From positions 310,001 through 374,000 of the forward strand of contig NZ_SRXY01000005.1 of assembly GCF_004804335.1 (NCBI RefSeq): a DNA stretch of 64,000 nucleotides, read 5' to 3'. This document shows positions 25,387 through 35,778 of the stretch, in pieces (within the stretch, counting starts at the first letter, position 1; each line of letters opens with the position of its first letter). The position numbers were made by a program, and so were the translations under genes. Origin of the DNA: Pacificoceanicola onchidii (GTDB lineage: Bacteria; Pseudomonadota; Alphaproteobacteria; Rhodobacterales; Rhodobacteraceae). The notes below the pieces were generated by a model. That model was not told where the DNA came from, made no database searches, and saw nothing but the letters and a program-made list of their open reading frames with translations.

Positions 25387-28047
25387 CTACTTGTCGGCGC
25401 TTGCCGCCGGCTCGATATCGCCGCCCTGCCGGAAAATAACCAGAACACCGCGGTCACTTTTCCGCGTCTCGCCTTCGACACGGCCATGGACTTCGACGCG
25501 CATGCTGACGCCCTGATATTGTCCGGAGCGATGTTCCGGCTCGCCGGTTTCCAGAACCCGCCGCGCCACCTCATCGAGATCAACGAAGTCCAGCCTCGGG
25601 CCAATCACAGAAAGCTTTCGTCCGAAATCATGCGGCTCCAGACCAAACCATTCGGCCACAAGCAGACTGTGACGCTGTACAAGCAAATCCCGGTCAAGGA
25701 ACATCGTACCGATCCGCAGCAGTTTCAGCACGTTTTCCGTCTGGTCGTTGAGTGTCGACAGCAGATCGATCTTGCGCTCGTGCTCCGAGCTGACGGTAAT
25801 CAGCTCTTCATTGACCGCATGCAGTTCCTCGTTGGAACTCTGGAGTTCCTCGTTCGACGCCTGCAATTCTTCGTTCGAGGCCTGCAATTCCTCGTTGGAC
25901 GCCTGAAGCTCTTCGCCGCTGGCCTCCAGCCGTTCGGTCACATGCTGAAGCGTTTCTTCGGTGAATTTCAGGTCGCGCTCCAACTCCTGAATGCGCCGGG
26001 CGAGGATGTCGGTATCGTCGTTTTCCGAAACCGCAACAGGATCATCCGTGTCGAGACCCTTTGTATCATCATCGTCCAGCATGAAACGCAGAAGGACCGG
26101 TGCCGGTTTGCTCTTGGTATCCAGCGGTTCGATGATGAGGGTAAACTTCTGCACACGCCCTTCGCCAAGGTCCGCAGTCACCGCCCGGTGTTGCGGGGCG
26201 TGATCGCCAAGGCGCAGCTTTTCGATGCCAATGCTGATCGGGGCCTGCAGGTCCGGATGAACAATGTCTTCGACCGTCCAGTCTGCGAGATTGTTCTTGG
26301 TGTCGATAAAGGCGGAGGCCGCGCCAAACCAACTCAGGACCTCGCTTTCGGAGGTGATCAGGATCGAAGAGGGGGCATAGCGTTTGAGAAGCGCGTTGTA
26401 GCTTTTGATCAGCGCGTCCCGATTGCGCCCGCCCGGTTCCACGCCGCGCCGCGGCACCACGTAGCGGCTGCTGGTTTCCTCGTCCTCATGTTCAACCGTG
26501 GCGATGCGATGGGCGAGCCCCATGCGATCGGAGATGAAGTTGGCGCTGAACGGACGGCTTGAGACAACCTTGCGGAACAGGCGCCAGCGCCCGTTGATCG
26601 TGTCGAACTCCGACGAAAAGGCGCCGAGCGTCTCCGACGGCCCAAGCATCAGGATGCCGTTCTTGCGCAGCCCGAACAGGAACATCGACACAACGCGTTT
26701 CTGCGCGTCAGGGCGCAGATAGATCAGCAGGTTCCGGCAGGAAATCAGATCGAGATTGAGGAACGGCGGATCGTTCAGCACGTCGTTGACGGAGAAAATG
26801 ATCTTCTGCCGCAAGGATGGCTGCACCACGTACCGCTCGCCATCGCGGCGGAAATACCGGTCCCGCAGCTCTTCGGGCACATTTTGCACCGTGGCTTCGT
26901 CGTAGACCCCGGCCGAGGCAATGTCGATGGACCTGCGGTGAATGTCCGTTGCCAGGATTCGGAAGTCCTGCGCATGTCCGGCGCTGCGCAGGGCTTCAGA
27001 CAGTTCGATTGCAATCGTGTAGGCTTCCTCGCCGCTGGAACAGCCCGGAACCCAAATGCGCAATGGCCGGTCCGCCGCGTATTCGGAAACCATCGGCTCC
27101 AGCACCTCTTCGCGCAGGGCGCGAATGCTTTCGGGATCGCGGTAGAACTCTGTCACGCCGATCAGCAGGTCATGGTACAGGGCGTCAAGCAACCCGTCGT
27201 CGCTGTGCAGCTTTTCGACATAGCTGTCGAGCGAGGTTTCGCCGCGCAGGCTCATCCGCCGCAGAATGCGCCGGTTGACGCTTAGGGACTTGTAGGACGA
27301 GATATCGAGATGATGTTTGCGCTCCAGCAGGGACATGATCGACCGGGTGGCGTCGCCTGAGAAAGGATCGCCCCGGTCCGCCTCCATCGGCTTGGTCAGG
27401 CTGTTGATCACAAGGTCCGGGATGTCCCCGGCTTCGGCCACGTGATCGACCACCCCGAGATTCATGAGCGAGCGGGGCATGGAGGAGAACGTGGCCTCGG
27501 ACGGAGATTGAACAATGACGGTGCCGCCTGCGGCGTGCAGCAACTGGCCGCCCATGCTGCCATCCGCGCCGGACCCGGAGACAACCACGGCAACGGTACG
27601 CGCCGGATTGCGCAGGGCCAAAGAGCGAAACAGCGAGTCGATCGGGGAATGCGGCAGCTTGGAGTCCTGATCGTAGGGCGTTGTCTTGAAGAAGCCGTCC
27701 TTGGTCACGGTCGCAAGCGTGTTGGGTTTGTTCAGGAAAATCGTGTTGGCTTCGAGCGGCAGCTTGTCTTCGATGTGCTTGATGGTCATCGACGAGCGCC
27801 GTGACAGCAGCGAATCCATCATCGAACGATAATCGGGCGAGAGGTGCTGAATGACCACGAAACACCAGCCGCGATCCACCGGCGCGTTCTGAAAGAAGGC
27901 TTCCAGAGGTTCCAGCGCTCCGGCAGAGCCGCCAATCGCGACAACCGGGATGTTTGCAGGATCGACCTGAGGGGGCGAGCCCGTAGTGTCCGCAGATTTG
28001 CCCTCACTTACTGGCGCGGTTTTCTTGGATTTCCTGCCAGAGTCCAT
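25387..28047 (-). CDS. CheB-CheR-PAS fusion (hybrid methylesterase/methyltransferase)
   Basis: The 886-residue protein joins a CheB methylesterase (about 33-220; Ser41 in GGSAGALEP, His68 in QHLSPD, Asp162 in GSGADGS), a CheR SAM methyltransferase (about 235-500; [35 protein letters not shown]) and a degenerate PAS-like stretch. A coiled coil about 660-765 and a C-terminal PAS domain (about 768-875) complete it. The coiled coil holds near-perfect heptads of the form EELQASN between residues 711 and 745. There is no response-regulator receiver domain, so this is the orphan CheBR class rather than a chemotaxis-operon CheB. No other che gene is in the window, and the partner is probably a histidine kinase elsewhere. 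Confidence 0.95.
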   Translation of the reverse strand: MDSGRKSKKTAPVSEGKSADTTGSPPQVDPANIPVVAIGGSAGALEPLEAFFQNAPVDRGWCFVVIQHLSPDYRSMMDSLLSRRSSMTIKHIEDKLPLEANTIFLNKPNTLATVTKDGFFKTTPYDQDSKLPHSPIDSLFRSLALRNPARTVAVVVSGSGADGSMGGQLLHAAGGTVIVQSPSEATFSSMPRSLMNLGVVDHVAEAGDIPDLVINSLTKPMEADRGDPFSGDATRSIMSLLERKHHLDISSYKSLSVNRRILRRMSLRGETSLDSYVEKLHSDDGLLDALYHDLLIGVTEFYRDPESIRALREEVLEPMVSEYAADRPLRIWVPGCSSGEEAYTIAIELSEALRSAGHAQDFRILATDIHRRSIDIASAGVYDEATVQNVPEELRDRYFRRDGERYVVQPSLRQKIIFSVNDVLNDPPFLNLDLISCRNLLIYLRPDAQKRVVSMFLFGLRKNGILMLGPSETLGAFSSEFDTINGRWRLFRKVVSSRPFSANFISDRMGLAHRIATVEHEDEETSSRYVVPRRGVEPGGRNRDALIKSYNALLKRYAPSSILITSESEVLSWFGAASAFIDTKNNLADWTVEDIVHPDLQAPISIGIEKLRLGDHAPQHRAVTADLGEGRVQKFTLIIEPLDTKSKPAPVLLRFMLDDDDTKGLDTDDPVAVSENDDTDILARRIQELERDLKFTEETLQHVTERLEASGEELQASNEELQASNEELQASNEELQSSNEELHAVNEELITVSSEHERKIDLLSTLNDQTENVLKLLRIGTMFLDRDLLVQRHSLLVAEWFGLEPHDFGRKLSVIGPRLDFVDLDEVARRVLETGEPEHRSGQYQGVSMRVEVHGRVEGETRKSDRGVLVIFRQGGDIEPAASADK

Positions 28048-28176
28048 GATCGTCCGATCCTGAGATGTTTCACGTCCCGTAGCGTAAAGCGATGCGGTGT
28101 GGCAAACAAGGAAACATTGTAAGGATGCGAGGGGTTAACAGCCTCAAGTTGGGCCGTTTTGCTGTGGGGCAAGGGG

Positions 28177-28199
28177 AGACCGCCCACAATGCGGGCGGT
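28177..28199 (-). terminator. Hairpin behind xylA
   Basis: An 8-bp perfect stem GACCGCCC / GGGCGGTC with 7-base loop lies 29 bases downstream of the xylA stop. The following bases on the minus strand are pyrimidine-rich but not a T run, so it may be a weak terminator or RNA-stabilising hairpin. Confidence 0.55.
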
Positions 28200-28227
28200 C
28201 GTGTCGTTCGCAGGATTGCCACCTGCC

Positions 28228-29529
28228 TCAGAGGTAGCGGTTCCAGAGGTTTTCCAGGCGCTCCTGACGGCCGGAGCGTGGCTCGGGGTTGATACCCTCG
28301 GCGCGAACACGGGCTTCGATGCTTTCCAGATCGGAAGTCATCAGTGCCTTGTTCTCGGCCTTGTCCCAATCCGCATAGCGCGCGGCGCGGGCCTCTTCGA
28401 GACCGCCATCTTCGAGCAGTTTTGCCGCCGCCTTGAGGCCGCGCGCGCAGACATCCATCGCGCCTGCGTGGCCAAGGATCAGGTCCTCGGCATCGAGCGA
28501 CTGTCGGCGCAGTTTGGCGTCGAAGTTGGTGCCGCCGGAGGTGAAACCGCCCGCTTTCAGAACTTCGTAATAGGCCAGCGCCACTTCCGGCACGTTGTTC
28601 GGGAACTGATCGGTGTCCCAGCCGGATTGGTAATCGTTCCGGTTCATGTCGATGGACCCGAGCAAACCCAGCGAGCCAGCCATGGCCAGTTCGTGCTCAA
28701 ACGAATGCCCGGCGAGGATCGCGTGACCCTGTTCGAGGTTCAGCTTGACCTCCTTCTCAAGACCAAAGCGCTTGAGGAAGCCGTAGATCGTGGCGACGTC
28801 GTAGTCGTACTGATGTTTCGACGGCTCCTGCGGCTTCGGCTCGATAAGAATCTCGCCCTTGAAACCGATCTTGTGTTTGTAATCGACCACCATCGACAGG
28901 AACGCGCCCGCCTGTTCCGCTTCGCGGTTCAGGTCGGTGTTGAGCAGGGTCTCATAGCCCTCGCGCCCGCCCCAAAGCACATAGTTCGCGCCGCCCAGCT
29001 TGTGGGTGGCATCCATGCAGGTCTTTACCGTGGCCGCCGACCAGGCGAAAACTTCCGGGTCAGGGTTCGTCGCCGCGCCGGACATGAAGCGGCGATGGGT
29101 GAACATATTTGCGGTGCCCCAGAGCAGCTTGGTCTTGGACGTCTCCATCTTCGCCGCGAAGTAATCGACGATCTCCTCAAGGTTGCGCGTGTTCTCGGCA
29201 AAATCCGCGCCCTCGGGCCGCACGTCCGCATCGTGGAAGCAGAAGAACGGCACGCCGAGACGATCGTACATCTCAAAGGATACATCGGCCTTCATTTTGG
29301 CGGCTTCCATACCCTCACCAAACCAAGGGCGGTCAAAGGTGCGCCCGCCAAAGGGATCGCCACCTTCCCAGGCAAAAGAGTGCCAATAGGCGATGCCAAA
29401 ACGCAGGTGATCCTCCATCCGCTTGCCCATGACGATCTCGTCAGGGTTGTAGTGACGGAAGGCAAAGTCATTGTCCGATTCCGGGCCTTCGTAAGCCAGT
29501 TGCGGGATGTTGGCGAAAAAGTCGGTCAT
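28228..29529 (-). CDS. xylA: Xylose isomerase
   Basis: Converts D-xylose to D-xylulose (EC 5.3.1.5). The 433-residue protein is of the long class II type and carries [15 protein letters not shown] near residues 48-62, [13 protein letters not shown] (about 96-108) with the catalytic His, LWGTANMF, the metal ligands in [16 protein letters not shown] and [16 protein letters not shown], and [15 protein letters not shown]. It is the last gene of xylF-xylH-xylG-xylA on the minus strand; a 60-base gap with a hairpin separates it from xylG. Xylulokinase is not in the window. Confidence 0.97.
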   Translation of the reverse strand: MTDFFANIPQLAYEGPESDNDFAFRHYNPDEIVMGKRMEDHLRFGIAYWHSFAWEGGDPFGGRTFDRPWFGEGMEAAKMKADVSFEMYDRLGVPFFCFHDADVRPEGADFAENTRNLEEIVDYFAAKMETSKTKLLWGTANMFTHRRFMSGAATNPDPEVFAWSAATVKTCMDATHKLGGANYVLWGGREGYETLLNTDLNREAEQAGAFLSMVVDYKHKIGFKGEILIEPKPQEPSKHQYDYDVATIYGFLKRFGLEKEVKLNLEQGHAILAGHSFEHELAMAGSLGLLGSIDMNRNDYQSGWDTDQFPNNVPEVALAYYEVLKAGGFTSGGTNFDAKLRRQSLDAEDLILGHAGAMDVCARGLKAAAKLLEDGGLEEARAARYADWDKAENKALMTSDLESIEARVRAEGINPEPRSGRQERLENLWNRYL

Positions 29530-29555
29530 GGGTGTCTCGTTAATATAGTGGTGGA

Positions 29556-29578
29556 CCCGCCCCGTATCATGGGGCGGG
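29556..29578 (-). other. Intercistronic hairpin xylG-xylA
   Basis: An 8-bp perfect stem CCCGCCCC / GGGGCGGG with loop GTATCAT lies between the xylG stop and xylA start. It may set relative expression of transporter and isomerase. Confidence 0.6.
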
Positions 29579-29589
29579 CAGGGGCAGGA

Positions 29590-30342
29590 TCAGGCGGCTT
29601 CGCCCGGGGTCTTGCCAAGGATGATCATGCCAAGCAGGTCATCGTCGGTGACATCGGGAATGTTCACCGTGCCCACCAGCTTGCCGTTTTTCATCACGCT
29701 GGCGCGGTCACACAGTTCCATCACCGCATGCACATCGTGGTCGATCAGGAAGATGCCGATGCCTTCGGCTTTGAGCTGTTGGATCAACTCTGCCACCATC
29801 TGCGTCTCATGCGGACCAAGCGCCGCCGTGGGCTCGTCCATGATCAGGATGCGCGCGTTGAAATAGACCGCGCGGGCAATAGCCACCGACTGGCGCTGAC
29901 CACCCGAGAGGGCAGAGACCGGCGCGCTGAACTTCTGGAAGTTCGGGTTGAGGCGGCCCATGATCTTGCGGGTCTCGGCTTCCATCGCGTCATCGTCCAG
30001 CGTGCCCGCCGGCGTCATCAACTCGCGCCCCAAAAAGAGGTTCGCCGCCGCATCGAGGTTATCCGCCAGAGCAAGCGTCTGATAGATGGTCTCGATGTTG
30101 TACTTGCGCGCATCGCGGGGGTTGTGAATCTCGACCTTTTCGCCATTCACATAGATGTCGCCTGTGCCCTGATAGGCGCCCGAGAGCATCTTGATCAGGG
30201 TCGATTTGCCCGCGCCGTTGTGCCCCAGAAGGCCCACAACTTCACCCGGATAAAGATCGACCGAGACGTCATCCACCGCGTGGACCCCACCAAAGGAGAT
30301 CCGCATGTTTTTCATTTCCACAAGGGGCGTTTGCTTGTCCAT
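29590..30342 (-). CDS. xylG: Xylose ABC transporter, ATP-binding protein
   Basis: Single-domain ATPase of 250 residues of the FrcA type (half the length of classical two-domain XylG/RbsA). Walker A is [12 protein letters not shown] (about 38-49), the Q-loop region follows, the signature is [15 protein letters not shown] (about 142-156), Walker B is [12 protein letters not shown], and the switch His is in [12 protein letters not shown]. It presumably acts as a homodimer under the XylH permease. It lies 12 bases after xylH with AGGAG before its ATG. Confidence 0.95.
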   Translation of the reverse strand: MDKQTPLVEMKNMRISFGGVHAVDDVSVDLYPGEVVGLLGHNGAGKSTLIKMLSGAYQGTGDIYVNGEKVEIHNPRDARKYNIETIYQTLALADNLDAAANLFLGRELMTPAGTLDDDAMEAETRKIMGRLNPNFQKFSAPVSALSGGQRQSVAIARAVYFNARILIMDEPTAALGPHETQMVAELIQQLKAEGIGIFLIDHDVHAVMELCDRASVMKNGKLVGTVNIPDVTDDDLLGMIILGKTPGEAA

Positions 30343-30354
30343 CTTGTGTTCTCC

Positions 30355-31620
30355 TTATTGGCCGGTGCGACGGCGGTAGACGATGTCCACCCAGACGGCG
30401 AAGACCAGAACGATCCCGACAACGATGCTTTGCAGCGGGGCGTCAACGCCGACGGAGGCCATGCCCGATTGCAGCGATTGCATGATCAGCGCGCCGATAA
30501 CCGCGCCGTAGATGGTGCCAAAGCCTCCAGAGAGGGCGGTGCCGCCAATCACAGCCGCCGCAATCACGCGCAGCTCATCGAGCGTCCCAAGGCCCACGTC
30601 CACCGCGTTCAGGCGGGCAGAGGCGATGATCGAGGCAATGCCGGTCAGCGCGCCCATGAGGGCAAAGATCTTGACCGTCAGGAGCCGGGTGTTGATGCCG
30701 GAGAGCTCCGCCGCTTCGGGGTTGCCGCCGGTGGCGTAGATATAGCGGCCAAAGCGGGTACGCTGGGCGACAATGGTCATGACAACCGTGACGGTCAGCA
30801 GGATCACCACCGGGATGGCGACGCCGTGGTACCAGACCATACCTTCGGTCAGTTCGATCCCTTCAGAGCGGGCGATGCGCTTCATCGCCCCCTTGGCGAT
30901 CGGATAGCTGTTCATCACCCAGACGAAGCAGAGGATCAGACCAGCGGCGAGGCTTATCAGGATGCCTTCGGCCCAGACCGGCTTGACGGCAAAGCCATGC
31001 CCGGCCTTGCGGCGGCGGCTCAAGAGCATGAGGACAACCGCTGCCACCGCCGCGACAATGCCAAAAATCCAGCTCAGCGTTTCGCCCAGCGTGCCTTCGG
31101 CGCCGCCGCCCATCAGGCGGAAGGTGGTGTCGAGCGGAGCTTGCGTCTGGCCCTTGGTGACCCACCACATCGCGCCGCGATAAACAAGGAAACCGCCCAG
31201 CGTCACGATGAAGGCAGGCACCGCGAGATAGCCAATGATCCAGCCCTGAAATGCGCCAAGCATGGCGCCCATGGCAATGGCGGAGAAAGCCGCAATAATC
31301 CAGATAGACCAATGACCTAGGCCGAAGACTTCAGGCAGCACCTGAACTTGCAAAGCGGCCACGGTCATGCCGATGAAACCCAGCATGGAGCCGACCGAAA
31401 GGTCGATGTGCCGGGTCACGATAACAAAGACCATGCCGGTGGCCATCACCGCAACCGAGGCGGTCTGGACCGACAGGTTGAACAGGTTGCGCGGGGTCAG
31501 GAAACGCCCGCCGGTGATCACGTCGAACACGATCCAGACGACGACAAGCGCCCCGATCATGCCGAGCAGTCGGGTATCGATCCCGAGCTTTGAAAAGAAG
31601 GATTTTGAGTTTTCTTGCAT
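30355..31620 (-). CDS. xylH: Xylose ABC transporter, permease
   Basis: Inner-membrane permease of 421 residues of the RbsC/XylH family (BPD_transp_2). It has about 12 hydrophobic segments, the conserved VIVTRHIDLSVGSMLGFIGM block (about residues 68-87) and the C-terminal GGTALSGGFGTIYGAVIGAL. The start at 31620 (MQENSKSFFSKLGIDTR) is preferred because the 39-codon upstream extension is Pro-rich and crosses the intercistronic hairpin region. XylH is longer than RbsC (about 320), as is usual for xylose permeases. Confidence 0.94.
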   Translation of the reverse strand: MQENSKSFFSKLGIDTRLLGMIGALVVVWIVFDVITGGRFLTPRNLFNLSVQTASVAVMATGMVFVIVTRHIDLSVGSMLGFIGMTVAALQVQVLPEVFGLGHWSIWIIAAFSAIAMGAMLGAFQGWIIGYLAVPAFIVTLGGFLVYRGAMWWVTKGQTQAPLDTTFRLMGGGAEGTLGETLSWIFGIVAAVAAVVLMLLSRRRKAGHGFAVKPVWAEGILISLAAGLILCFVWVMNSYPIAKGAMKRIARSEGIELTEGMVWYHGVAIPVVILLTVTVVMTIVAQRTRFGRYIYATGGNPEAAELSGINTRLLTVKIFALMGALTGIASIIASARLNAVDVGLGTLDELRVIAAAVIGGTALSGGFGTIYGAVIGALIMQSLQSGMASVGVDAPLQSIVVGIVLVFAVWVDIVYRRRTGQ

Positions 31621-31726
31621 CAGAACCAGGTCCCGGATCGCAGTGTCGAAAACGCCCGTACCGTCCGGCTGCGGCGCCTGCCGCATCGGTTGGGGAGAGG
31701 TGCATTTTCTTAGGAAAGGTGGGGGT

Positions 31727-31751
31727 CCCCCGGCCAAGGGCGGGCCGGGGG
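31727..31751 (-). other. Strong hairpin between xylF and xylH
   Basis: A perfect 9-bp stem CCCCCGGCC / GGCCGGGGG with 7-base loop begins 14 bases after the xylF stop. No T run follows. A hairpin here would protect the abundant binding-protein transcript or reduce read-through into xylH. Confidence 0.7.
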
Positions 31752-31764
31752 CGGTGTCATCGGC

Positions 31765-32769
31765 TTACTGGCAGACGGCCAGTTCAGAGCCTGCGCAGAG
31801 CGCGTCTTTTTCGATCCAACCGGCGTCGATCACGACGTTCAGGTTGTCCGCTGTGATCGGAACCGGAGCGAGGAACATCGAGGTCATGGTGGTGCCGCCC
31901 GGAGACGTCCATTCCATGGCGCCTTCGACGCTTTCGCCTTTGGCCAGAGCCACGGCGATCTCGCCTGCGGCCTTGCCCAGTTCGCGCGCGTCTTTCCAGA
32001 CAGACACGGTCTGGGTGCCGGTGGCGACGCGGTTCAGAGCGGCGTGGTCACCGTCCTGACCGGACACCGGCAGGCCTTCGAGGCCCTGAGCGGTCAGAGC
32101 CGCCACAACACCGCCTGCGGTGCCGTCGTTGGAAGCGATAACCGCGTCGACCTTGTTGTCGTTGGCGGTCAGGATCTGCTCCATGTTGCGCTGTGCGTTC
32201 GCCGGAACCCAGCCATCGGTGTAGGCTTCTCCCACGATGGTGATGTCGCCCGCGTCAACGGCGGCCTGGATGATTTCCTGCTGGCCACCGCGCAGGAAAT
32301 CTGCGTTCGGGTCGGTGGGGGAGCCCTTGATCATCACGTAGTTGCCCTTGGGCATGGCTTCGAGAACGGCGCGGGCCTGCATGCGGCCAACTTCGACGTT
32401 GTCGAAAGTCAGGTAGAAGGCGCGGCTGTCTTCGATCAGACGGTCATAAGCGATGACCGGGATCTCTTCGTCCGCGGCTGCCTGAACTGCCGGGATCACC
32501 GCTGCGGTGTCCTGACCGAGGATGATCAGCGCGTCTGCGCCCTGAGCGATCAGCGATTCAATGTCCGCGAGCTGCTTGGCAGACGAGGACTGCGCATCCG
32601 CGGAGATGTAGGATGCGCCAGCGGCCTCAAGCGCGCTTTTGATGGCTGCCTCATCGGTCTTCCAGCGCTCTTCCTGGAAGTTGGACCAGGAAACGCCAAC
32701 GGTCTGAGCCGAGGCCGTCACGGCCATGGCAAGGGTCATGGCCGCGCTGGCCAACAAAGTCTTGTACAT
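31765..32769 (-). CDS. xylF: Xylose ABC transporter, periplasmic binding protein
   Basis: Periplasmic sugar-binding protein of 334 residues in the Peripla_BP_4 (ribose/xylose) family. A Sec signal peptide [21 protein letters not shown] (residues 1-21) precedes [19 protein letters not shown], which is close to the XylF mature start. Ligand-loop blocks [13 protein letters not shown] and [14 protein letters not shown] are also XylF-like. GGGAGGAA before the Met at 32769 decides the start; an upstream in-frame extension is rejected. It is first in the operon, 227 bases from the divergent ROK regulator. Confidence 0.95.
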   Translation of the reverse strand: MYKTLLASAAMTLAMAVTASAQTVGVSWSNFQEERWKTDEAAIKSALEAAGASYISADAQSSSAKQLADIESLIAQGADALIILGQDTAAVIPAVQAAADEEIPVIAYDRLIEDSRAFYLTFDNVEVGRMQARAVLEAMPKGNYVMIKGSPTDPNADFLRGGQQEIIQAAVDAGDITIVGEAYTDGWVPANAQRNMEQILTANDNKVDAVIASNDGTAGGVVAALTAQGLEGLPVSGQDGDHAALNRVATGTQTVSVWKDARELGKAAGEIAVALAKGESVEGAMEWTSPGGTTMTSMFLAPVPITADNLNVVIDAGWIEKDALCAGSELAVCQ

Positions 32770-32845
32770 AAGTTCCTCCCAAGTTGCCCGTCCATCGGGC
32801 ATGCCCCGGCTACTGACTCGCCGAGTATGCGGTTACTGTGTCGCT

Positions 32846-32870
32846 ATTTAATTCAGGTGTCAAATTAAAT
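32846..32870. promoter_or_regulatory. Probable XylR (ROK) operator
   Basis: A perfect inverted repeat, ATTTAATT and AATTAAAT, separated by the 9-base centre CAGGTGTCA, lies between divergent xylF and the ROK regulator, 77 bases upstream of the xylF start. AT-rich arms of this kind are usual for ROK-family repressors. Assignment to the adjacent regulator is inferred from position. Confidence 0.75.
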
Positions 32871-32996
32871 TTCCGCTGCGGGCTTGCCAAAACGTCATTT
32901 TTCTAGTCTTGATGGGTGTGTTGGTGCTGTTTTTGTCGGCATCTGCGGTAGAAAAGCGTTAATTTCTTAACCCGCTAAAGCAAAGGCAGGTCCACC

Positions 32997-34268
32997 ATGC
33001 AGAACCTTTCCGGCGATATTGATGCCATAGTCGAAGGATGTGGCCCGCTTCATGCGCCGACGGAAGATACGGTGCGGCCATTGCGTCAGCAGGTCTTCGA
33101 ACACGTGCGGGCACGTGGGCAGGTTCCGCGCGTCGCGGTGGCCAAGGATCTTGCGGTCAGCCCGGCCTCCGTCACCACCATCACCTCCGAACTGATCGAA
33201 AGCGGCTTTCTCGAAGAAGTGCAGTCCCGCAAACAAGGTGAGACAGGGCGCGGGCGTCCCGCAGTCGCCCTGCGCGTGCGTCCGGGCGCGCGGCATGTCA
33301 TGGGATTGAAACTGGCGGATCGCCGGAACACGGCCGTGATTGCCGACCTGTCCGGCCAGGTCATTGCCAGCGCGGCCGCACCGCGTGAGTTGCAGGCCCT
33401 GACCCTCGAACAGTTGCTCGATGACGTCGATGCGCTGATGCACAAGGTCTGCGCCGAAGCGGGGCTCACACCGGCGGACCTTTCCGGCCTCGGCCTTGGC
33501 ATCCCCGGCTTTATCGATGGAACGAGCCGCCGGATGCTCTGGTCTCCGGTGTTGCAGGCGCGGGATGCGGACATCACGGGACCGCTCGAACAGCGCCTGG
33601 GGATCCCGGTGCAGATCGACAATGACGCCAACCTGCTGACCCTCGCCGAGCTGTGGTTCGGCGTCGGGCGCACCATTCCGAATTTCGCCGTTGTCACGAT
33701 CGAACAGGGCGTCGGCATGGGGTTGGTGATCAATCAGCGGCTTTATCGCGGTGCGCGTGGCATGGGCATGGAACTGGGGCATTCCAAAGTGCATCTCGAC
33801 GGCGCGCTTTGCCGCTGCGGCCAACGCGGGTGTCTGGAGGCCTATGTGGCCGATTATGCCCTTGTCCGCGAGGCGCGCACGGCGCTGAACCTGCCGGATG
33901 TTGAAGGACCGTCCGTGTCATCTTTGCTTGAAGCGTTGCTTGGTCAGGCCAAGTCCGGCAACCCTGCGGCGCATTCCATTTTCCGGCGGGCCGGGCGCTA
34001 CCTTGCGCTGGCGCTGGCGAATGTGGCCAACCTGTTTGACCCGCAACTGATCATTCTGGCGGGGGAGCGGATGAGCTATGACTATCTTTATGCCAATGAA
34101 ACCCTGCGCGAGATGAAGACCATGGCGCTGGATACTGGGCGCGCGCCACCGCGCGTCGAAATTCACGCTTGGGGCGACATGGTCTGGGCGCGCGGCGCGG
34201 CGGCATTGGCTTTGGATCATCTGACCGAAAGCATGCTCGGCCATGCGCGGGAGATGGCGGCGCAATGA
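32997..34268 (+). CDS. xylR: ROK-family transcriptional repressor of the xylose operon
   Basis: The 423-residue protein has an N-terminal winged helix (about 25-85; VAVAKDLAVSPASVTTITSE is the recognition helix region) and a ROK sugar-kinase-like domain. The ROK domain shows GLGLGIPGFIDG, IDNDANLLTLAELWFG, the zinc motif CRCGQRGCLEAYV and IILAGERMSYD. Divergence from xylFHGA and the palindrome between them indicate that it represses xylose uptake genes and releases on binding xylose or a derivative. The stop overlaps the next gene's start by 4 bases (ATGA), so an FG-GAP protein is translationally coupled to it. Confidence 0.92.
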   Translation: MQNLSGDIDAIVEGCGPLHAPTEDTVRPLRQQVFEHVRARGQVPRVAVAKDLAVSPASVTTITSELIESGFLEEVQSRKQGETGRGRPAVALRVRPGARHVMGLKLADRRNTAVIADLSGQVIASAAAPRELQALTLEQLLDDVDALMHKVCAEAGLTPADLSGLGLGIPGFIDGTSRRMLWSPVLQARDADITGPLEQRLGIPVQIDNDANLLTLAELWFGVGRTIPNFAVVTIEQGVGMGLVINQRLYRGARGMGMELGHSKVHLDGALCRCGQRGCLEAYVADYALVREARTALNLPDVEGPSVSSLLEALLGQAKSGNPAAHSIFRRAGRYLALALANVANLFDPQLIILAGERMSYDYLYANETLREMKTMALDTGRAPPRVEIHAWGDMVWARGAAALALDHLTESMLGHAREMAAQ

Positions 34269-35755
34269 AGGCGGGGCTTGTTCTGGCCGTGCTGGCCGGT
34301 CCCGCGCTGGCGGAGCCGCGCTTTGCCGATGACCGGGCGGGCCTGCCGATCGAGCATGTTTATTCGGGCGGTTGGGAGCATTTTGTCGGCGGCGGCCTGG
34401 CGGCCTTCGATTGCAACGGGGATGCTTTGCCCGAGCTGTTTGCTGCGGGCGGCACGGAGCCGGCGCGGCTCTTTGTCAATCGTTCCGAGACGGGAGGCGC
34501 GCTGCGGTTCGGACTTGGTTCAGTGCCTGAATTAAAAGGCGTGACCGGCGCCTACCCGCTGGATTTTGACAGCGACGGGCATCTGGACCTTGCGGTGCTG
34601 CGTGTCGGCCTGAACCGGATTCTGCGCGGCATGGGGGATTGCCGGTTTGAGGATGTGACCGAAGATTGGGCCCTGCCGGAGCGCGACGCATGGACCACCG
34701 CTTTTGCGGCCACATGGGAAGGGACGGCGGCTTGGCCGACGGTATTCTTTGGCAACTACGTTGATCGTGCAGATCCCGACGGGCCGTTTGAGGCATGCGA
34801 CTCCAGCGATGTGATCCGTCCGGGGCCTGAAGGGTTTGGCGCGGTGGAGGTCGTCGCGCCCGGATTTTGCACGCTGTCCGCATTGATTTCCGATTGGCAA
34901 CGCAGTGGCACGCCGGAACTGCGGCTCTCGAATGACCGGCATTATTACGTGCGGGGCGGCTATGAGCAGATGTTCCGCCTGTCGCCTTTGGAGGAGCGGC
35001 AGGATTGGGCAAAGGTGTCGCTCTGGGGCATGGGAATCGCGTCCCGTGATCTGACCGGGGACGGGTTGCCGGAGGTGATGATGACCTCCATGGGCGACCA
35101 GCTTCTGCAATTCAATCGCGGTACCGGTTTCGAAGACGCGCCTTATGATCAGGGTGCGACGGCCCACCGGCCCCACACCGGGGAGGATGGACGCCCTTCG
35201 ACGGGATGGCACGCGGAATTTGGCGATGTGGACAACGACGGCCGCGCGGATCTGTTTATCGCCAAAGGCAACGTGGATCAGATGCCGGGCATGGCCATGC
35301 AGGATCCGAACACGCTTTTGCTTCAGCGCGCGGATGGTACCTTCGAGGAGGTTGGTGCAGCGGCTGGCATCGCCACGATGGACCGGGCCCGTGGCGCGGC
35401 GCTGGTGGATCTGAACGGCGATGGGCTTCTGGATCTGGCGGTGGTCAACCGGCGCGCGCCGATGGAGCTTTGGCGCAATGTGACGGAAGGGGCAGGGCAG
35501 TGGACCGCCGTGACCCTGACGCAGGACGCCCCGAACCGCCGCGCGGTTGGGGCCTGGGTCGAACTGCGCTCTTCTGAAGGGCAGCAGGTGCAGGAAGTGA
35601 CGATTGGCGGAGGCCACGTTGGCGGCACCGCCGGTCCTCTTCATTTTGGTCTTGGGCAAGCCGACGCGGCTCAGGTTCGGGTGACCTGGCCGGATGGGAG
35701 CGTCGGCCCCTGGCAGGACGCGTGGATCGGCGGCGTGACGGACATCCGGCGATGA
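34265..35755 (+). CDS. Exported FG-GAP / ASPIC-UnbV (CRTAC-like) protein
   Basis: The 496-residue protein starts with a short Sec signal (MKAGLVLAVLAGPALAEP). FG-GAP/VCBS beta-propeller blades follow with calcium-type loops: FDSDGHLDLAVL at about 100-111, ASRDLTGDGLPEVMMT near 260-275, GDVDNDGRADLFIAKG near 320-335 and VDLNGDGLLDLAVV near 380-393. The C-terminal region VGAWVELRSSEGQQVQEV ... FGLGQADAAQVRVTWPDGSV is an ASPIC/UnbV domain. Such proteins are extracellular or periplasmic and some bind metals or matrix. It overlaps xylR by 4 bases, an unexpected partner for a sugar regulator. Its stop faces the convergent GGDEF/EAL gene 23 bases away. Confidence 0.88.
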   Translation: MKAGLVLAVLAGPALAEPRFADDRAGLPIEHVYSGGWEHFVGGGLAAFDCNGDALPELFAAGGTEPARLFVNRSETGGALRFGLGSVPELKGVTGAYPLDFDSDGHLDLAVLRVGLNRILRGMGDCRFEDVTEDWALPERDAWTTAFAATWEGTAAWPTVFFGNYVDRADPDGPFEACDSSDVIRPGPEGFGAVEVVAPGFCTLSALISDWQRSGTPELRLSNDRHYYVRGGYEQMFRLSPLEERQDWAKVSLWGMGIASRDLTGDGLPEVMMTSMGDQLLQFNRGTGFEDAPYDQGATAHRPHTGEDGRPSTGWHAEFGDVDNDGRADLFIAKGNVDQMPGMAMQDPNTLLLQRADGTFEEVGAAAGIATMDRARGAALVDLNGDGLLDLAVVNRRAPMELWRNVTEGAGQWTAVTLTQDAPNRRAVGAWVELRSSEGQQVQEVTIGGGHVGGTAGPLHFGLGQADAAQVRVTWPDGSVGPWQDAWIGGVTDIRR

Positions 35756-35778
35756 AGGCTGCGCCTCGGTGTGAGGGT

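Noticed and set aside
28159-31320. A 1,053-codon open frame on the + strand
   Set aside because: It lies antisense to xylA, xylG and xylH, which have full family motifs, ribosome-binding sites and correct lengths. The long frame is a by-product of high-GC codon bias.
32968-32980. CtrA site upstream of xylR
   Set aside because: TTAA-TTTC-TTAA has a 4-base rather than 7-base spacer, so it does not fit the full CtrA consensus.
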